Source: VRUE01 sp035701465 (GTDB taxonomy: Bacteria > Actinomycetota > Thermoleophilia > Solirubrobacterales > 70-9). Taken from it: DNA of 20,959 nucleotides. Below are positions 1-7,357 of this stretch, in pieces. Where the stretch lies: assembly GCA_035701465.1 (NCBI GenBank), contig DASSMU010000223.1:1-20959 (forward strand), in the 5' to 3' direction. The translations under genes were made by a program, and so were the position numbers. Within the stretch, counting starts at the first letter, position 1. Each line of letters begins with the position of its first letter. The notes beneath the pieces are model-generated. The model ran no database searches. It was given only the letters and a program-made list of their open reading frames with translations, and had not been told where the DNA came from.

Positions 1-906
1 TACGACATAGACGACGCCGGCTTCGATGGAGGTCTCGATCGCTTCGTCGAGGGCTGGCTCTTGGCATGCACAGCCAAGGCTCATGTTGGCCACCTCGATC
101 TGTTCGGAGTGGGCGGTGACCCAGTCGACCCCGGCAATGATCCAGGACTCGGACCCGCTGGCTCCCCCAAAAGATTCTGGGGTCAGAACCTTGACGGCCC
201 ACAACCGCACGCCCGGAGCCGTACCGACGACACCTTCTCCGTTGTCGATTGCACCGATCGTGCCCGCCACGTGGGTACCGTGGTAGTGGTTGTCTTTGCC
301 GGTTCCGTCGACGCATTTTTCTACATCCGGTTCTTTGAATGTTTTGGGAGGCACACAGTTCGTCCGTTCGACCACGTTGAGGTCGGGATGTTCGTAGTCG
401 ATCCCGGTATCGATCACCGCAACATCCGCGTTGACCCTGACGTCGTCTTTTTCATCGATGTCGGCGCTTTTGTTGGCGGTTGCAAAGGCCCGACTGATGC
501 CGGTCGGGATGTTCTGCGAAAAAGCTTCATCTATGTGGTCCGGGGTGACATACTTGACCTTGGGGTTTTCCTTCAGAGCTTCGACGGCGCTCCTGTCAAG
601 TTCTGCTGAGTAGCCCTTCAGGGCGTGGCGGTATACGAAGGAGAGCTCTCCGCCCTGGTGCTCTGTCTGCGCTTCCGCGACGGCGCCCGGATGGGCGACG
701 AAGTCTTCCAGCACGACGATGTAGTGGCCAGGGATGCGGGTATCCCGAGCGTCATGGCCTGAGCCAAGCGGCACGGGACTGGGTACTACTGCGGACGCCG
801 AGGCAGTTGCGCACCACGCCAGGCAAAGGCAGAGAACCCCCAGCAGGACGGCGAGGACCGTCCTCGTCTTTGCGGCTTCGTTCAGACGGCTCCTGCCTCG
901 TGACAT
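1..906 (-). CDS. S8 family (subtilisin-like) serine peptidase, partial (C-terminus beyond window)
   Basis: Exported subtilisin-like protease: 302 codons are visible with no stop before the left edge. A signal peptide (about residues 1-38, ending near ATASAS) is followed by an inhibitor-I9 type propeptide (about 60-135; IPGHYIVVLEDF, then KVKYVTPDHIDEAF). The catalytic domain then shows the Asp motif VAVIDTGIDYEHPDL (Asp166) and the His motif NHYHGTHVAGTIGA (His209). The sequence stops just after GVVYVV, so the oxyanion Asn and catalytic Ser lie outside the window and activity cannot be judged. The ATG start has GGGGGAG about 5 nt upstream. It lies 84 bp after the PucR-type gene in the same direction, so it may share the upstream transcript or have its own promoter; I saw no convincing promoter in the gap. 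By family knowledge it would act outside the cell after removal of the propeptide. It could process the secreted proteins encoded upstream, which is inference. Confidence 0.93.
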   Translation of the reverse strand, partial: MSRGRSRLNEAAKTRTVLAVLLGVLCLCLAWCATASASAVVPSPVPLGSGHDARDTRIPGHYIVVLEDFVAHPGAVAEAQTEHQGGELSFVYRHALKGYSAELDRSAVEALKENPKVKYVTPDHIDEAFSQNIPTGISRAFATANKSADIDEKDDVRVNADVAVIDTGIDYEHPDLNVVERTNCVPPKTFKEPDVEKCVDGTGKDNHYHGTHVAGTIGAIDNGEGVVGTAPGVRLWAVKVLTPESFGGASGSESWIIAGVDWVTAHSEQIEVANMSLGCACQEPALDEAIETSIEAGVVYVV

Positions 907-990
907 TCGCTCTCCCCCTCGTCGCGACGGCTCCCGGCCGCCGCTCTCGCTTGGCGCGATCCTCTCAGCGCCGGAGGGCGGTGTCGCTGG

Positions 991-2205
991 TCAATTTGGG
1001 GAGTTCCGGGGCACTGATTCCCATCTCTGGGGAGATGGCTCGGGTGCCAGCTCGGCCAGGCGGAGGGCGGTTTCCAGCTCGGGCGCGCAGGCGGCGATCG
1101 GGCGGCCGAGGCTCTCCTCGATCATGAACAACCGCGACGTCACCGTCTTGCGATCGACCTCCATCCTCGCCGCCGTCGAAGAGACGTTGCGCTCGGCCGC
1201 GAAGTAAGCCCGCAGGGTCCGGCGCAGGGCTCCTCCCCCGTCGCGCTCTGCCTCCAGCGGCGCCAGGTAGAGCTCGTGAAGCGCCGTTCTGAGGAGCTCG
1301 TCCTGCAAGGCAGAGGCGAGCAGGGCGACGCCTGCGTAGCGGACCGCTCTCTCGCCGCCGCGCAATGCGACCGAGAGCGCCGCCCGGGCCTGGCGGTGGG
1401 TGAGCCGCCAACCCGCGATCCCCTCCCCCGCCTCGCCGATCGCCAGCACGAGGCTGGGGGGCAGCTCTCGGGTGGCCCGGGTCTGGGCCTCTCCGGCGTC
1501 TATCCGGCGCTTGGAGCCGAGCCAGGCCCAGTGGGTGCCTTCCTCCCGGCGCAGGGTGAGCAGGCGGGTATCGAGAGACCGGGCGAGGGACCTGAGGGTG
1601 GTGTCCGCTCCCGGCCCAGCGGCGAGGATGCCGAGGTGCCAACCATCGAAGCCGTAGCCCAGCTCGGAAGTGTCGAGCGGCTCGCCGCCGAGCAGCCGCT
1701 CGATCCGCTCGGCCCTTTGTCGCTCCGTGCTCTGCGGGCGTCGCTTGGCCTCCTCGGTATATGCCTGTGAGACGGCGGCGAGGAGGCGGTCGACGATCGC
1801 GGCCTGAGAGCGCAGCAGGCGCTTCAGCTCGGCCGGGTCTAAGGACCCGGTGCGCTCTGCCTCCTGCATCATGAAGTCGTCGATCAGGACGTGGCCGGCA
1901 AAGTAGCGGCGCAAGACGGTGTCGAGGCTGACCCCGCTCCTTGCCGCGAGGCGGGCCTGGGCCAAGAGCGCCTCGGGGACAGACGGTGCACTGCGCTCGC
2001 CGTGCTCGATCCCCTCCAGGGCGTAGGCGACCCCGGCTGCCACCGCCACCCGCAGCCCCTCCGCATACTCGGGGCCGCTCTCGGGTGGAGGCTCGGAGAC
2101 CGCGTAGGTGCGGGTGAGGAGCGCCTGCTCGATCTCGGCACGGCGCCGGCGCAGGCGCTCGGCGATCTCGGCACCGGCCCCCCGCTTTCGGCTCGCCTGC
2201 TTCAC
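991..2205 (-). CDS. PucR-type helix-turn-helix transcriptional regulator
   Basis: Predicted cytosolic DNA-binding regulator of 404 aa. The C-terminus (about residues 327-385) fits the PucR C-terminal HTH: an LRAYFAAERNVSSTAARMEV segment, then DRKTVTSRLFMIEESLGRPI. The N-terminal half is a helical Arg/Glu/Ala-rich region (EIAERLRRRRAEIEQALL, then LARSGV-like and YFAGHVLIDDFMM segments) resembling the N-terminal domain common in actinobacterial PucR regulators. The middle resembles a degenerate GGDEF-like fold of this family. I chose the GTG at 2205 because it overlaps the TGA of the upstream SnoaL-like gene in a GTGA tetramer, the same arrangement as elsewhere in this operon. The longer in-frame ATG at 2277 would overlap that gene by 76 nt. 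There is no strong Shine-Dalgarno site, which fits translational coupling. The ligand and target are unknown; control of this operon or the neighbouring protease is possible. Confidence 0.85.
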   Translation of the reverse strand: MKQASRKRGAGAEIAERLRRRRAEIEQALLTRTYAVSEPPPESGPEYAEGLRVAVAAGVAYALEGIEHGERSAPSVPEALLAQARLAARSGVSLDTVLRRYFAGHVLIDDFMMQEAERTGSLDPAELKRLLRSQAAIVDRLLAAVSQAYTEEAKRRPQSTERQRAERIERLLGGEPLDTSELGYGFDGWHLGILAAGPGADTTLRSLARSLDTRLLTLRREEGTHWAWLGSKRRIDAGEAQTRATRELPPSLVLAIGEAGEGIAGWRLTHRQARAALSVALRGGERAVRYAGVALLASALQDELLRTALHELYLAPLEAERDGGGALRRTLRAYFAAERNVSSTAARMEVDRKTVTSRLFMIEESLGRPIAACAPELETALRLAELAPEPSPQRWESVPRNSPN

Positions 2206-2648
2206 TGCGGCGCGGCGATCGCTTCCAGTGGCGGCGCCGGGGCCCAGCCCCAGGGGGCCGCGATCGCCAGCTTCCACTCCTCGCCTTGGCGGCGAAGGAC
2301 GAGGGTCGGGTGGTGGGAGTGATCCAAAGAGGCCGCCTCCTCGGAGCGGATCCTCCAGCGCTCATAGGCGAGGGCTGTGTCGCCGGCGGCGAGGACGCCG
2401 GCGAGTTCGATCGCGACCTCGGCGGCGCCGGCGATCAGCTCGGCGAGGCGGGTGCGGATCGCCGCCTCCCCGTGCACCGCGGTGCCGTCGGCGAGGATGA
2501 GGCAGGCATCGGGGGCAAAGCAAGCGAGGGCGGCCTCGAGCTCGCCCTGGCCCAATGCCCTGACCAGCGCCCGGCAGGCATGACGCGGGGTGGCGGCGAA
2601 GCGCTCGCCCAGCGGCGAGGCGAGGCCGGGGGCAACCGAGACGGCCAA
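2202..2648 (-). CDS. NTF2/SnoaL-like fold protein (DUF4440-type)
   Basis: Small protein of 148 aa with no signal peptide. The pattern is that of the NTF2-like superfamily: an N-terminal helix followed by ALGQGELEAALACFAPDACL, then ADGTAVHGEAAIRTRLAELI, then strands ending in LVLRRQGEEWKLAIAAPWGW. Members are polyketide cyclases, ketosteroid isomerases or non-catalytic binding proteins; nothing here fixes a substrate. The start is a TTG. The Shine-Dalgarno TAGGAGG overlaps the TAG stop of the upstream repeat protein and is 11 nt from the TTG, with a further AGGAG closer in. The stop overlaps the GTG of the PucR-type regulator by 4 nt. Coupling to a regulator suggests it might bind a small molecule relevant to that regulator, which is inference. 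Confidence 0.82.
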   Translation of the reverse strand: MAVSVAPGLASPLGERFAATPRHACRALVRALGQGELEAALACFAPDACLILADGTAVHGEAAIRTRLAELIAGAAEVAIELAGVLAAGDTALAYERWRIRSEEAASLDHSHHPTLVLRRQGEEWKLAIAAPWGWAPAPPLEAIAAPQ

Positions 2649-2663
2649 GGCTCCTGTTCCCTC

Positions 2664-4565
2664 CTAGGTCGCCAGCAGCTTGACCGGGTGGGCGGCGATC
2701 CCGCTCCCGCTCACTCTCGCCCCCAGCTTGCCCTTGCCCTTGAGGAGGCTCAGCGCCTTGGCGCTCAGCTTGACCTTCAAGGTGGTCGAGGCGCCGGGGG
2801 CGAGGGCGAAGGAGGCCGAGCCGATCTTGGTGGACTTGCCCCCCAGCTTCGCGGTCAGCTTCAGGGTGCCCCGGCAGGAGGCGGGGCCCGAGCAGCTGAT
2901 CGCGACCAGGGCCTTCTTTCCCTTGACCTTGGCCTTGGCGGAGACGACAGCGGTGCCGATCGGGGTTGGCGGCGCCGGCGGCGTCGAGGTGGCGACGAAG
3001 GTCGCGGTGACGCTGCGCGCTTCGTTCATCGTCACTTTGCAGACGCCGGTGCCGGTGCAGGCGCCGGAGAAGCCGGCGAAGGCAGAGCCCTGGGCGGCGG
3101 TCGGGGTCAGGGTCAGTTTGGTCGCGGCGTCGAGCTGGGTGGAGCAGGAGGCGCTGCAGTCGATCCCTGCCGCTTTGCTTTTCACCGCGCCCTGGCCGGA
3201 GCCCGGCATCGCGATCGTCAGGGTGCGGGTGCCGACCGCGGTGAAGATCGCCTTCACCGTCTTCGAGCCTTTGATCGTGGTTTCGCAGGGGCCGGCGTTG
3301 GAGCAGCCGCCTCCCACCCAGTGGTCGAAGGCAGATCCTTCGGCGGGGATGGCTACCAGGAGGACTTTGGTTTCCTGCACCACTTCGGCCGCGCAGGCGC
3401 TGGGGCAGCTGATTTTGCCCGGGTTGCCGGTGATCGTGCCTTTGCCGGTGCCGTCGGCTTCGACCGTGAGGGTGTAGATGGAGACGCCGGGGGCGAGGTT
3501 GAAGGTGGCGGTCACTTCTTTGGCGGCTGACATCGTCACCGTGCATTCGTTGGTTTTGCTGACCGATTCACAGCCCGTCCAGGTCGCTTTGAGGATGTTG
3601 GGGCCCGGGGTGGCTTTGAGGGTGACCACGGTGCCCTCGGTGAGGTTGGCCGAGCAGGCTTCCCCGCAGTTGATCGCCGCGGCGGGGGCGGTCACGGTCG
3701 AGTAGGGGCCGCCGGAGCCTGCCTTGGTCACCGCCAGGGGGAACTGGATCAGGTCGAAGATCGCGGTCACTTCTTTGGCGGCGCTGATCGAAACGATGCA
3801 CTTGTCTTCGGCGTTGACTTTGTCGCAACCCGACCATTTGGCTTCGTGAGTGTGGGGGCCCGGGGTCCCGGTCAGGGTGACCGTGGCGCCGTGGTCGAAG
3901 GGGGCGGAGCAGCCGGCCGAGCAGTTGATCCCCGCCGGGGAGCTGGTCACCGCCCCTGTGCCTGAGCCGTCGATGATCAGGGCGAGGGGGTGCTGGATCA
4001 GGTTGAAGGTGGCAGTCACTTCCTTGGCCGCGTTCATCGTCACGATGCAGCGGTCTTCGGCGTCTACCGTGCCGCAGCCCGCCCATTTGGCCGCCTGGGC
4101 GTTTGGGCCGGGGGAGCCGGTCAGGGTGACCGTGGTGCCGTGTTCGTAGGTGGTTGCGCAGGTGGCGCCGCAGTTGATCCCTGCCGGGGAGCTGGTCACG
4201 GTGCCGGTGGCGCTCCCGTCCCGTTTGACTTTCAGCTGACGCTGCACCAAGGCGAAGCTGGCGGTGACTTTGCGGGCGGAGCTCATCGTGACGATGCACT
4301 TGTTTTCGCCGTTTACGGAATCACAGCCCGACCAGGTGGCGGCGGCGCTGTTTGCGCCGGGGGTGGCGGTCAGGGTGACGACGGTTGAGTCGGCGAAGGA
4401 GGCCTGGCATTCGGCGCCGCATTCGATCCCCGCCGGGGAGCTGGTCAGGGTGCCTGTCCCTGCGCCCGCCTTTTCGGTGGTCAGGGTCTGGGAGGCCTGG
4501 GCGGTCGCCGGTGCGGCGAGGGTGAGGGCGCTCGCGGCGAGGGCAAACAGGAAACGGGCGCTCAT
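2664..4565 (-). CDS. Secreted protein with six Cys-paired InlB-B-like repeats
   Basis: Exported protein of 633 aa with a signal peptide (residues 1-25, ending TAQAS). Six tandem repeats of about 80 residues follow, near 27-104, 108-187, 191-270, 274-355, 364-441 and 447-523. Each has the pattern G-x-G-T/A-V-x-S-x-P-A-G-I-x-C, a second Cys 3-4 residues later, V-T-L-x-x-x-P, W-x-G-C, a fourth Cys, and V-T-M-x-x-A-K-E-V-T-A-x-F. The four Cys per repeat could form two disulfides. The repeats resemble the divergent InlB B-repeat family of surface proteins. A Pro linker (TPPAPPTP) precedes a C-terminal Lys-rich beta domain (535-633). ATG overlaps the upstream stop in ATGA, with GGAGG 9 nt before the start. 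Repeats 2-4 are most alike; repeats 5 and 6 are more divergent. Likely a surface or adhesive filament-like protein; its function is not known. Confidence 0.88.
   Translation of the reverse strand: MSARFLFALAASALTLAAPATAQASQTLTTEKAGAGTGTLTSSPAGIECGAECQASFADSTVVTLTATPGANSAAATWSGCDSVNGENKCIVTMSSARKVTASFALVQRQLKVKRDGSATGTVTSSPAGINCGATCATTYEHGTTVTLTGSPGPNAQAAKWAGCGTVDAEDRCIVTMNAAKEVTATFNLIQHPLALIIDGSGTGAVTSSPAGINCSAGCSAPFDHGATVTLTGTPGPHTHEAKWSGCDKVNAEDKCIVSISAAKEVTAIFDLIQFPLAVTKAGSGGPYSTVTAPAAAINCGEACSANLTEGTVVTLKATPGPNILKATWTGCESVSKTNECTVTMSAAKEVTATFNLAPGVSIYTLTVEADGTGKGTITGNPGKISCPSACAAEVVQETKVLLVAIPAEGSAFDHWVGGGCSNAGPCETTIKGSKTVKAIFTAVGTRTLTIAMPGSGQGAVKSKAAGIDCSASCSTQLDAATKLTLTPTAAQGSAFAGFSGACTGTGVCKVTMNEARSVTATFVATSTPPAPPTPIGTAVVSAKAKVKGKKALVAISCSGPASCRGTLKLTAKLGGKSTKIGSASFALAPGASTTLKVKLSAKALSLLKGKGKLGARVSGSGIAAHPVKLLAT
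2997..4487 (-). repeat. Array of six tandem ~80-codon repeats
   Basis: Within the 633-aa protein, a unit of roughly 240-250 nt repeats six times. The recurring DNA motif encoding SSPAGINC (read on the plus strand as a GCAGTTGATCCC-type core) recurs near 3920 and 4170, with a GCATTCGATCCC variant near 4415 and further diverged copies in other units. The repeats are diverged at DNA level, so the array is old except for copies 2-4. Confidence 0.8.
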
Positions 4566-7357
4566 CGGTGCTTCCTCCGGTTGTGCTTGGCGTGTCGGTT
4601 CGTCTTGCAGCCCTTGACCCGGATCAGCGGGCGGGAGTCAGATACCGCGGCGTTTTGAGCTGTGAAGTGGGCGAGGGCGCGGCGGGGTTTTTCGCAGAGT
4701 TCTTCTGAGTTTTCGAGCAGGCCCTTCTTGCCTCCGAGCAGCTGCAGGGAGATCTTCGAGACCGGGGCGTCGGGGATCAGTTCGAAGGTGTTGCGAAGGC
4801 CGCCGGTCTTTCCCTTGTCGACCTTGCCGTGGGCGAAGACGTGGATCTGGCCGCCGAGGTCGACGGCGACGTCGGGCAGCAGGTGGCCGAAGCCCGCCAT
4901 CAGATAGATCGGGCCTTCAAGCGGTGCTTCCAGCAGCGGGGTCTCGACGTGTGCGGAGCCGAGCACCGAGGAGGGCGGGCAGCTGTGGGCCGCGTACTGC
5001 ACCCGGGTGCAGGGCGAGCCGATGTGGGCGTTGGCGATGAACTCCGAATGGGGCAGGGTGACCTGGGCCGCGGCCATGTTGGCCGAGCCCGGTGGCATCG
5101 TCAGCACCGCTTTCAGGGCGGGGAAGCCGCCGCGGCCGGTTTTGCCCCGCAGGGAGAGCTGAAGCTTCGGTTTGAAGGGCAGGGCGTTGCAGCCGCCGAC
5201 CTGGAAGCGCTGACTGAGAGTGGCGGACTGGCCCGGCAGGGTGGCCGCAGCCCCGGTGATCGCCAGCGGGTTGCAGTTGGTCGGGTTGAGGGTGAAGTTC
5301 GGACGATCGAGTTTCAGGGCGATGCTGCGGATGTCGAGCGGGATGCCGTCGATGATCGAGGGCAAGGGGTCACTGACGGCATGGATCCGGGCGGTTTCAG
5401 GGTCGACGTTGAGGGCAGTGCGGACTACTACTGCGCCGAGGTCGAAGGGGCCGGCGACCGCCGGGGTGATCACCACCAGGCTCAGCGGGGCTCCCTTATA
5501 TGGGCCTGCCAGGTAAGCGTGGCCGGTTACGTAGTAGGGGGTCGGGCCCGCTCCTGCGCCCACTGTGGCTGTGCCTACCTCTGAGGAGGCCGGGCAGCTT
5601 GGGCTCTGCTGCTCCAGGGCTCCCTTGTTGGGTTCTTCGCGACTCTTCGCCTGCGCGATCTGGGCCTCTGAGCACTCCGCTACCCCGGCCAGCTTGCCGG
5701 TCAGGCCCGGCGCCAGGGTGGCGTCGATGCCGGTGATCTGCTGGGAGCCGTCTTCGCGGGAGAGCCGCAGGAGGAAGGGCGAGTAGGCGCCGGCGGTCGG
5801 GGCGAGGGTGCCGGCGCTGAAGCCGGGGGCGTTGGGGGCCGCCCCTTCACTGCTCGGGCAGGCTCCGGAGCCTCCTGCCGCCTGGGTCGTCTGGAAGCTG
5901 TCGCTCGGGTGGGCGTCTGCCCCTTCTGGAGTGCTCCAGGGGGTCAGGGTCGAGGTGGTGGTATAGGTGCCGCAGGCCAGCGGGGTCTTCAGCGCCGCTC
6001 TAGCACCGCCGAAGAAGTGCAGGTCGACGTCTTCGATCGGCAGCTGCGGGCTTTCCTCGAAGCGGGTGGTGAGCTGGCCCGTGTTGGGATCCGGCGTCAC
6101 CTTGCCCGCGAGCTTGGCGATCACGCCGGTCTGGGGGTCTTCCAGCGCCAAATAGATCGCCAGGAGAGAGCCGAAGGGGTTCTCGAAGGGCTTGGCGACG
6201 AAGACGGCGCCTTTTACCTTGTGGTCGATCGCCGGCGAGGAGGCTTCCACGGTGCCGACCTTGGCCGCGTCGGGGCAGCTCTGCGGGGCGCCGGTGAAGC
6301 GGATCTTGCCTTCGGCGGGTGCATAGCCGATCTCATCCTCTGAGCAGGCATCGAGGCCGTTGGCCGCCGAGGGGTTGAGGCTCATTCCCGCCGGCAGGGC
6401 GACCGTGGTGTCCTTCAGGGTCGCGGTGGCGAGACCTTCGGGGTCTTCGTTTTGGGGTTGGTGCAGGTTGAAGTCCAGGCCCGCGGGGCTGTCGGCGATG
6501 TTGGTGGTCGGCTGGGAGGAGATCGTCGGTTCGAATTCCAGGGCGTTGCAGCCGTCGAGGCCGGTCGGTTCTTCGGCATCGTCGAGCGAGAAGGCGCTCG
6601 CCTCCCGGAAGAGGCCCGGTTCCTGCAGCGAGTCGACTTTGAAGAAGGTCTCAAGCGGCCCCGCGCAGGCACCCGGCAGGGAGAGGAAGGGGACCGGCGG
6701 CTGGGCTTCGCTCGCGCAGCCGATGAAAAGTTTTTCTTTTTTGATGCACTGGCGCTCGGCGTCGTGTTCGGGGTCCGCCGGCACCCCCCAGATCACCTCT
6801 TTGACCGACTGGATCTCGATCGTGCCGGGGACAGAGGGGACGGTGGGGTCGGCGATCCGCACCCCGTAGTTGTTGGCCGGGTTAAGCGATGCTTCCTCGA
6901 AGGTGTTGAAGCCGACCAGGCTGAAGCCGAAGCGGGCGATCACGCCGTTGGGCGGCGTCAGGTTGTATATGGGCTGGATCAGCAGCCCCAGCCCGATCCT
7001 GATGTAGGCGATGCCGATCTGGCTGTCCCCGGGGCAGAGCGAGTTCTGGCCCTCGAATTCCGAGGTCTTGCACTTCGGCACCGCCTGCGGGTTGCCGACC
7101 AGGCCCGGCGGCAGGTCGGCGACCAGGTCGCGCAGGTTGCCTTCCGGCACTTCTTCGGAGTCCTGGTTCATCGTGAAGGAGAAGACGTATTCGTAGGGGT
7201 GGGAGCCCGCCTGCAGGTCGGCTGAGCCGTCTTCGTTCAGCGCCGTGGTTTCGAAGCTCTCGATCCCGAAGTCGGCCTGGGCGGCGGCGGGGGCCAGCAG
7301 CGCCAGCAGGAGGGCGGCGAGGGTCAGACAGGAGATCAGAAGCTGCTTGCGGTTCAC
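4562..7357 (-). CDS. Large secreted protein of unknown function with four CPxxS-[IV]G modules
   Basis: Exported protein of 931 aa. A signal peptide (RKQLLISCLTLAALLLALLA, ending AAAQA) is followed by about 890 residues with no domain I can name. Four internal modules share a signature: L-P-x-G-L/M near a Cys, then C-P-x-x-S/A-x-[IV]-G-x-A/V-x-V. They begin near residues 83 (LPPGLVGNPQAVPKC, CPGDSQIG), 321 (LPAGMSLNP, SCPDAAKVG), 548 (LAPGLTGK, SCPASSEVG) and 768 (SPCTRVQ, SCPPSSVLG). The end is basic: GCKTNRHAKHNRRKHR. I chose the GTG at 7357 over an ATG 75 nt upstream because it follows GGAGG by 6 nt, begins immediately before the signal peptide and overlaps the previous stop in GTGA. By context it is a cell-envelope or extracellular protein of the same system. 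I know similar unannotated proteins in Solirubrobacterales only as hypotheticals. Confidence 0.88.
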   Translation of the reverse strand: MNRKQLLISCLTLAALLLALLAPAAAQADFGIESFETTALNEDGSADLQAGSHPYEYVFSFTMNQDSEEVPEGNLRDLVADLPPGLVGNPQAVPKCKTSEFEGQNSLCPGDSQIGIAYIRIGLGLLIQPIYNLTPPNGVIARFGFSLVGFNTFEEASLNPANNYGVRIADPTVPSVPGTIEIQSVKEVIWGVPADPEHDAERQCIKKEKLFIGCASEAQPPVPFLSLPGACAGPLETFFKVDSLQEPGLFREASAFSLDDAEEPTGLDGCNALEFEPTISSQPTTNIADSPAGLDFNLHQPQNEDPEGLATATLKDTTVALPAGMSLNPSAANGLDACSEDEIGYAPAEGKIRFTGAPQSCPDAAKVGTVEASSPAIDHKVKGAVFVAKPFENPFGSLLAIYLALEDPQTGVIAKLAGKVTPDPNTGQLTTRFEESPQLPIEDVDLHFFGGARAALKTPLACGTYTTTSTLTPWSTPEGADAHPSDSFQTTQAAGGSGACPSSEGAAPNAPGFSAGTLAPTAGAYSPFLLRLSREDGSQQITGIDATLAPGLTGKLAGVAECSEAQIAQAKSREEPNKGALEQQSPSCPASSEVGTATVGAGAGPTPYYVTGHAYLAGPYKGAPLSLVVITPAVAGPFDLGAVVVRTALNVDPETARIHAVSDPLPSIIDGIPLDIRSIALKLDRPNFTLNPTNCNPLAITGAAATLPGQSATLSQRFQVGGCNALPFKPKLQLSLRGKTGRGGFPALKAVLTMPPGSANMAAAQVTLPHSEFIANAHIGSPCTRVQYAAHSCPPSSVLGSAHVETPLLEAPLEGPIYLMAGFGHLLPDVAVDLGGQIHVFAHGKVDKGKTGGLRNTFELIPDAPVSKISLQLLGGKKGLLENSEELCEKPRRALAHFTAQNAAVSDSRPLIRVKGCKTNRHAKHNRRKHR

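Noticed and set aside
907..990. Promoter for the subtilase gene (TTGACC near 987)
   Set aside because: No acceptable -10 at the right distance; the gap is too GC-rich to support a call.
965..2365. 466-codon minus-strand frame overlapping the PucR-type gene
   Set aside because: Out-of-frame Arg/Pro-rich shadow; the overlapping frame has the recognisable HTH and fits the GTGA junction.
2286..3530. 414-codon open frame on the plus strand
   Set aside because: Antisense across the NTF2-like and repeat-protein genes; low-complexity Gly/Arg/Ala without domain similarity or a good ribosome site.
2997..4487. CRISPR-like or non-coding repeat array
   Set aside because: Repeats are about 240-250 nt, diverged and in one open reading frame with signal peptide; they are protein repeats.
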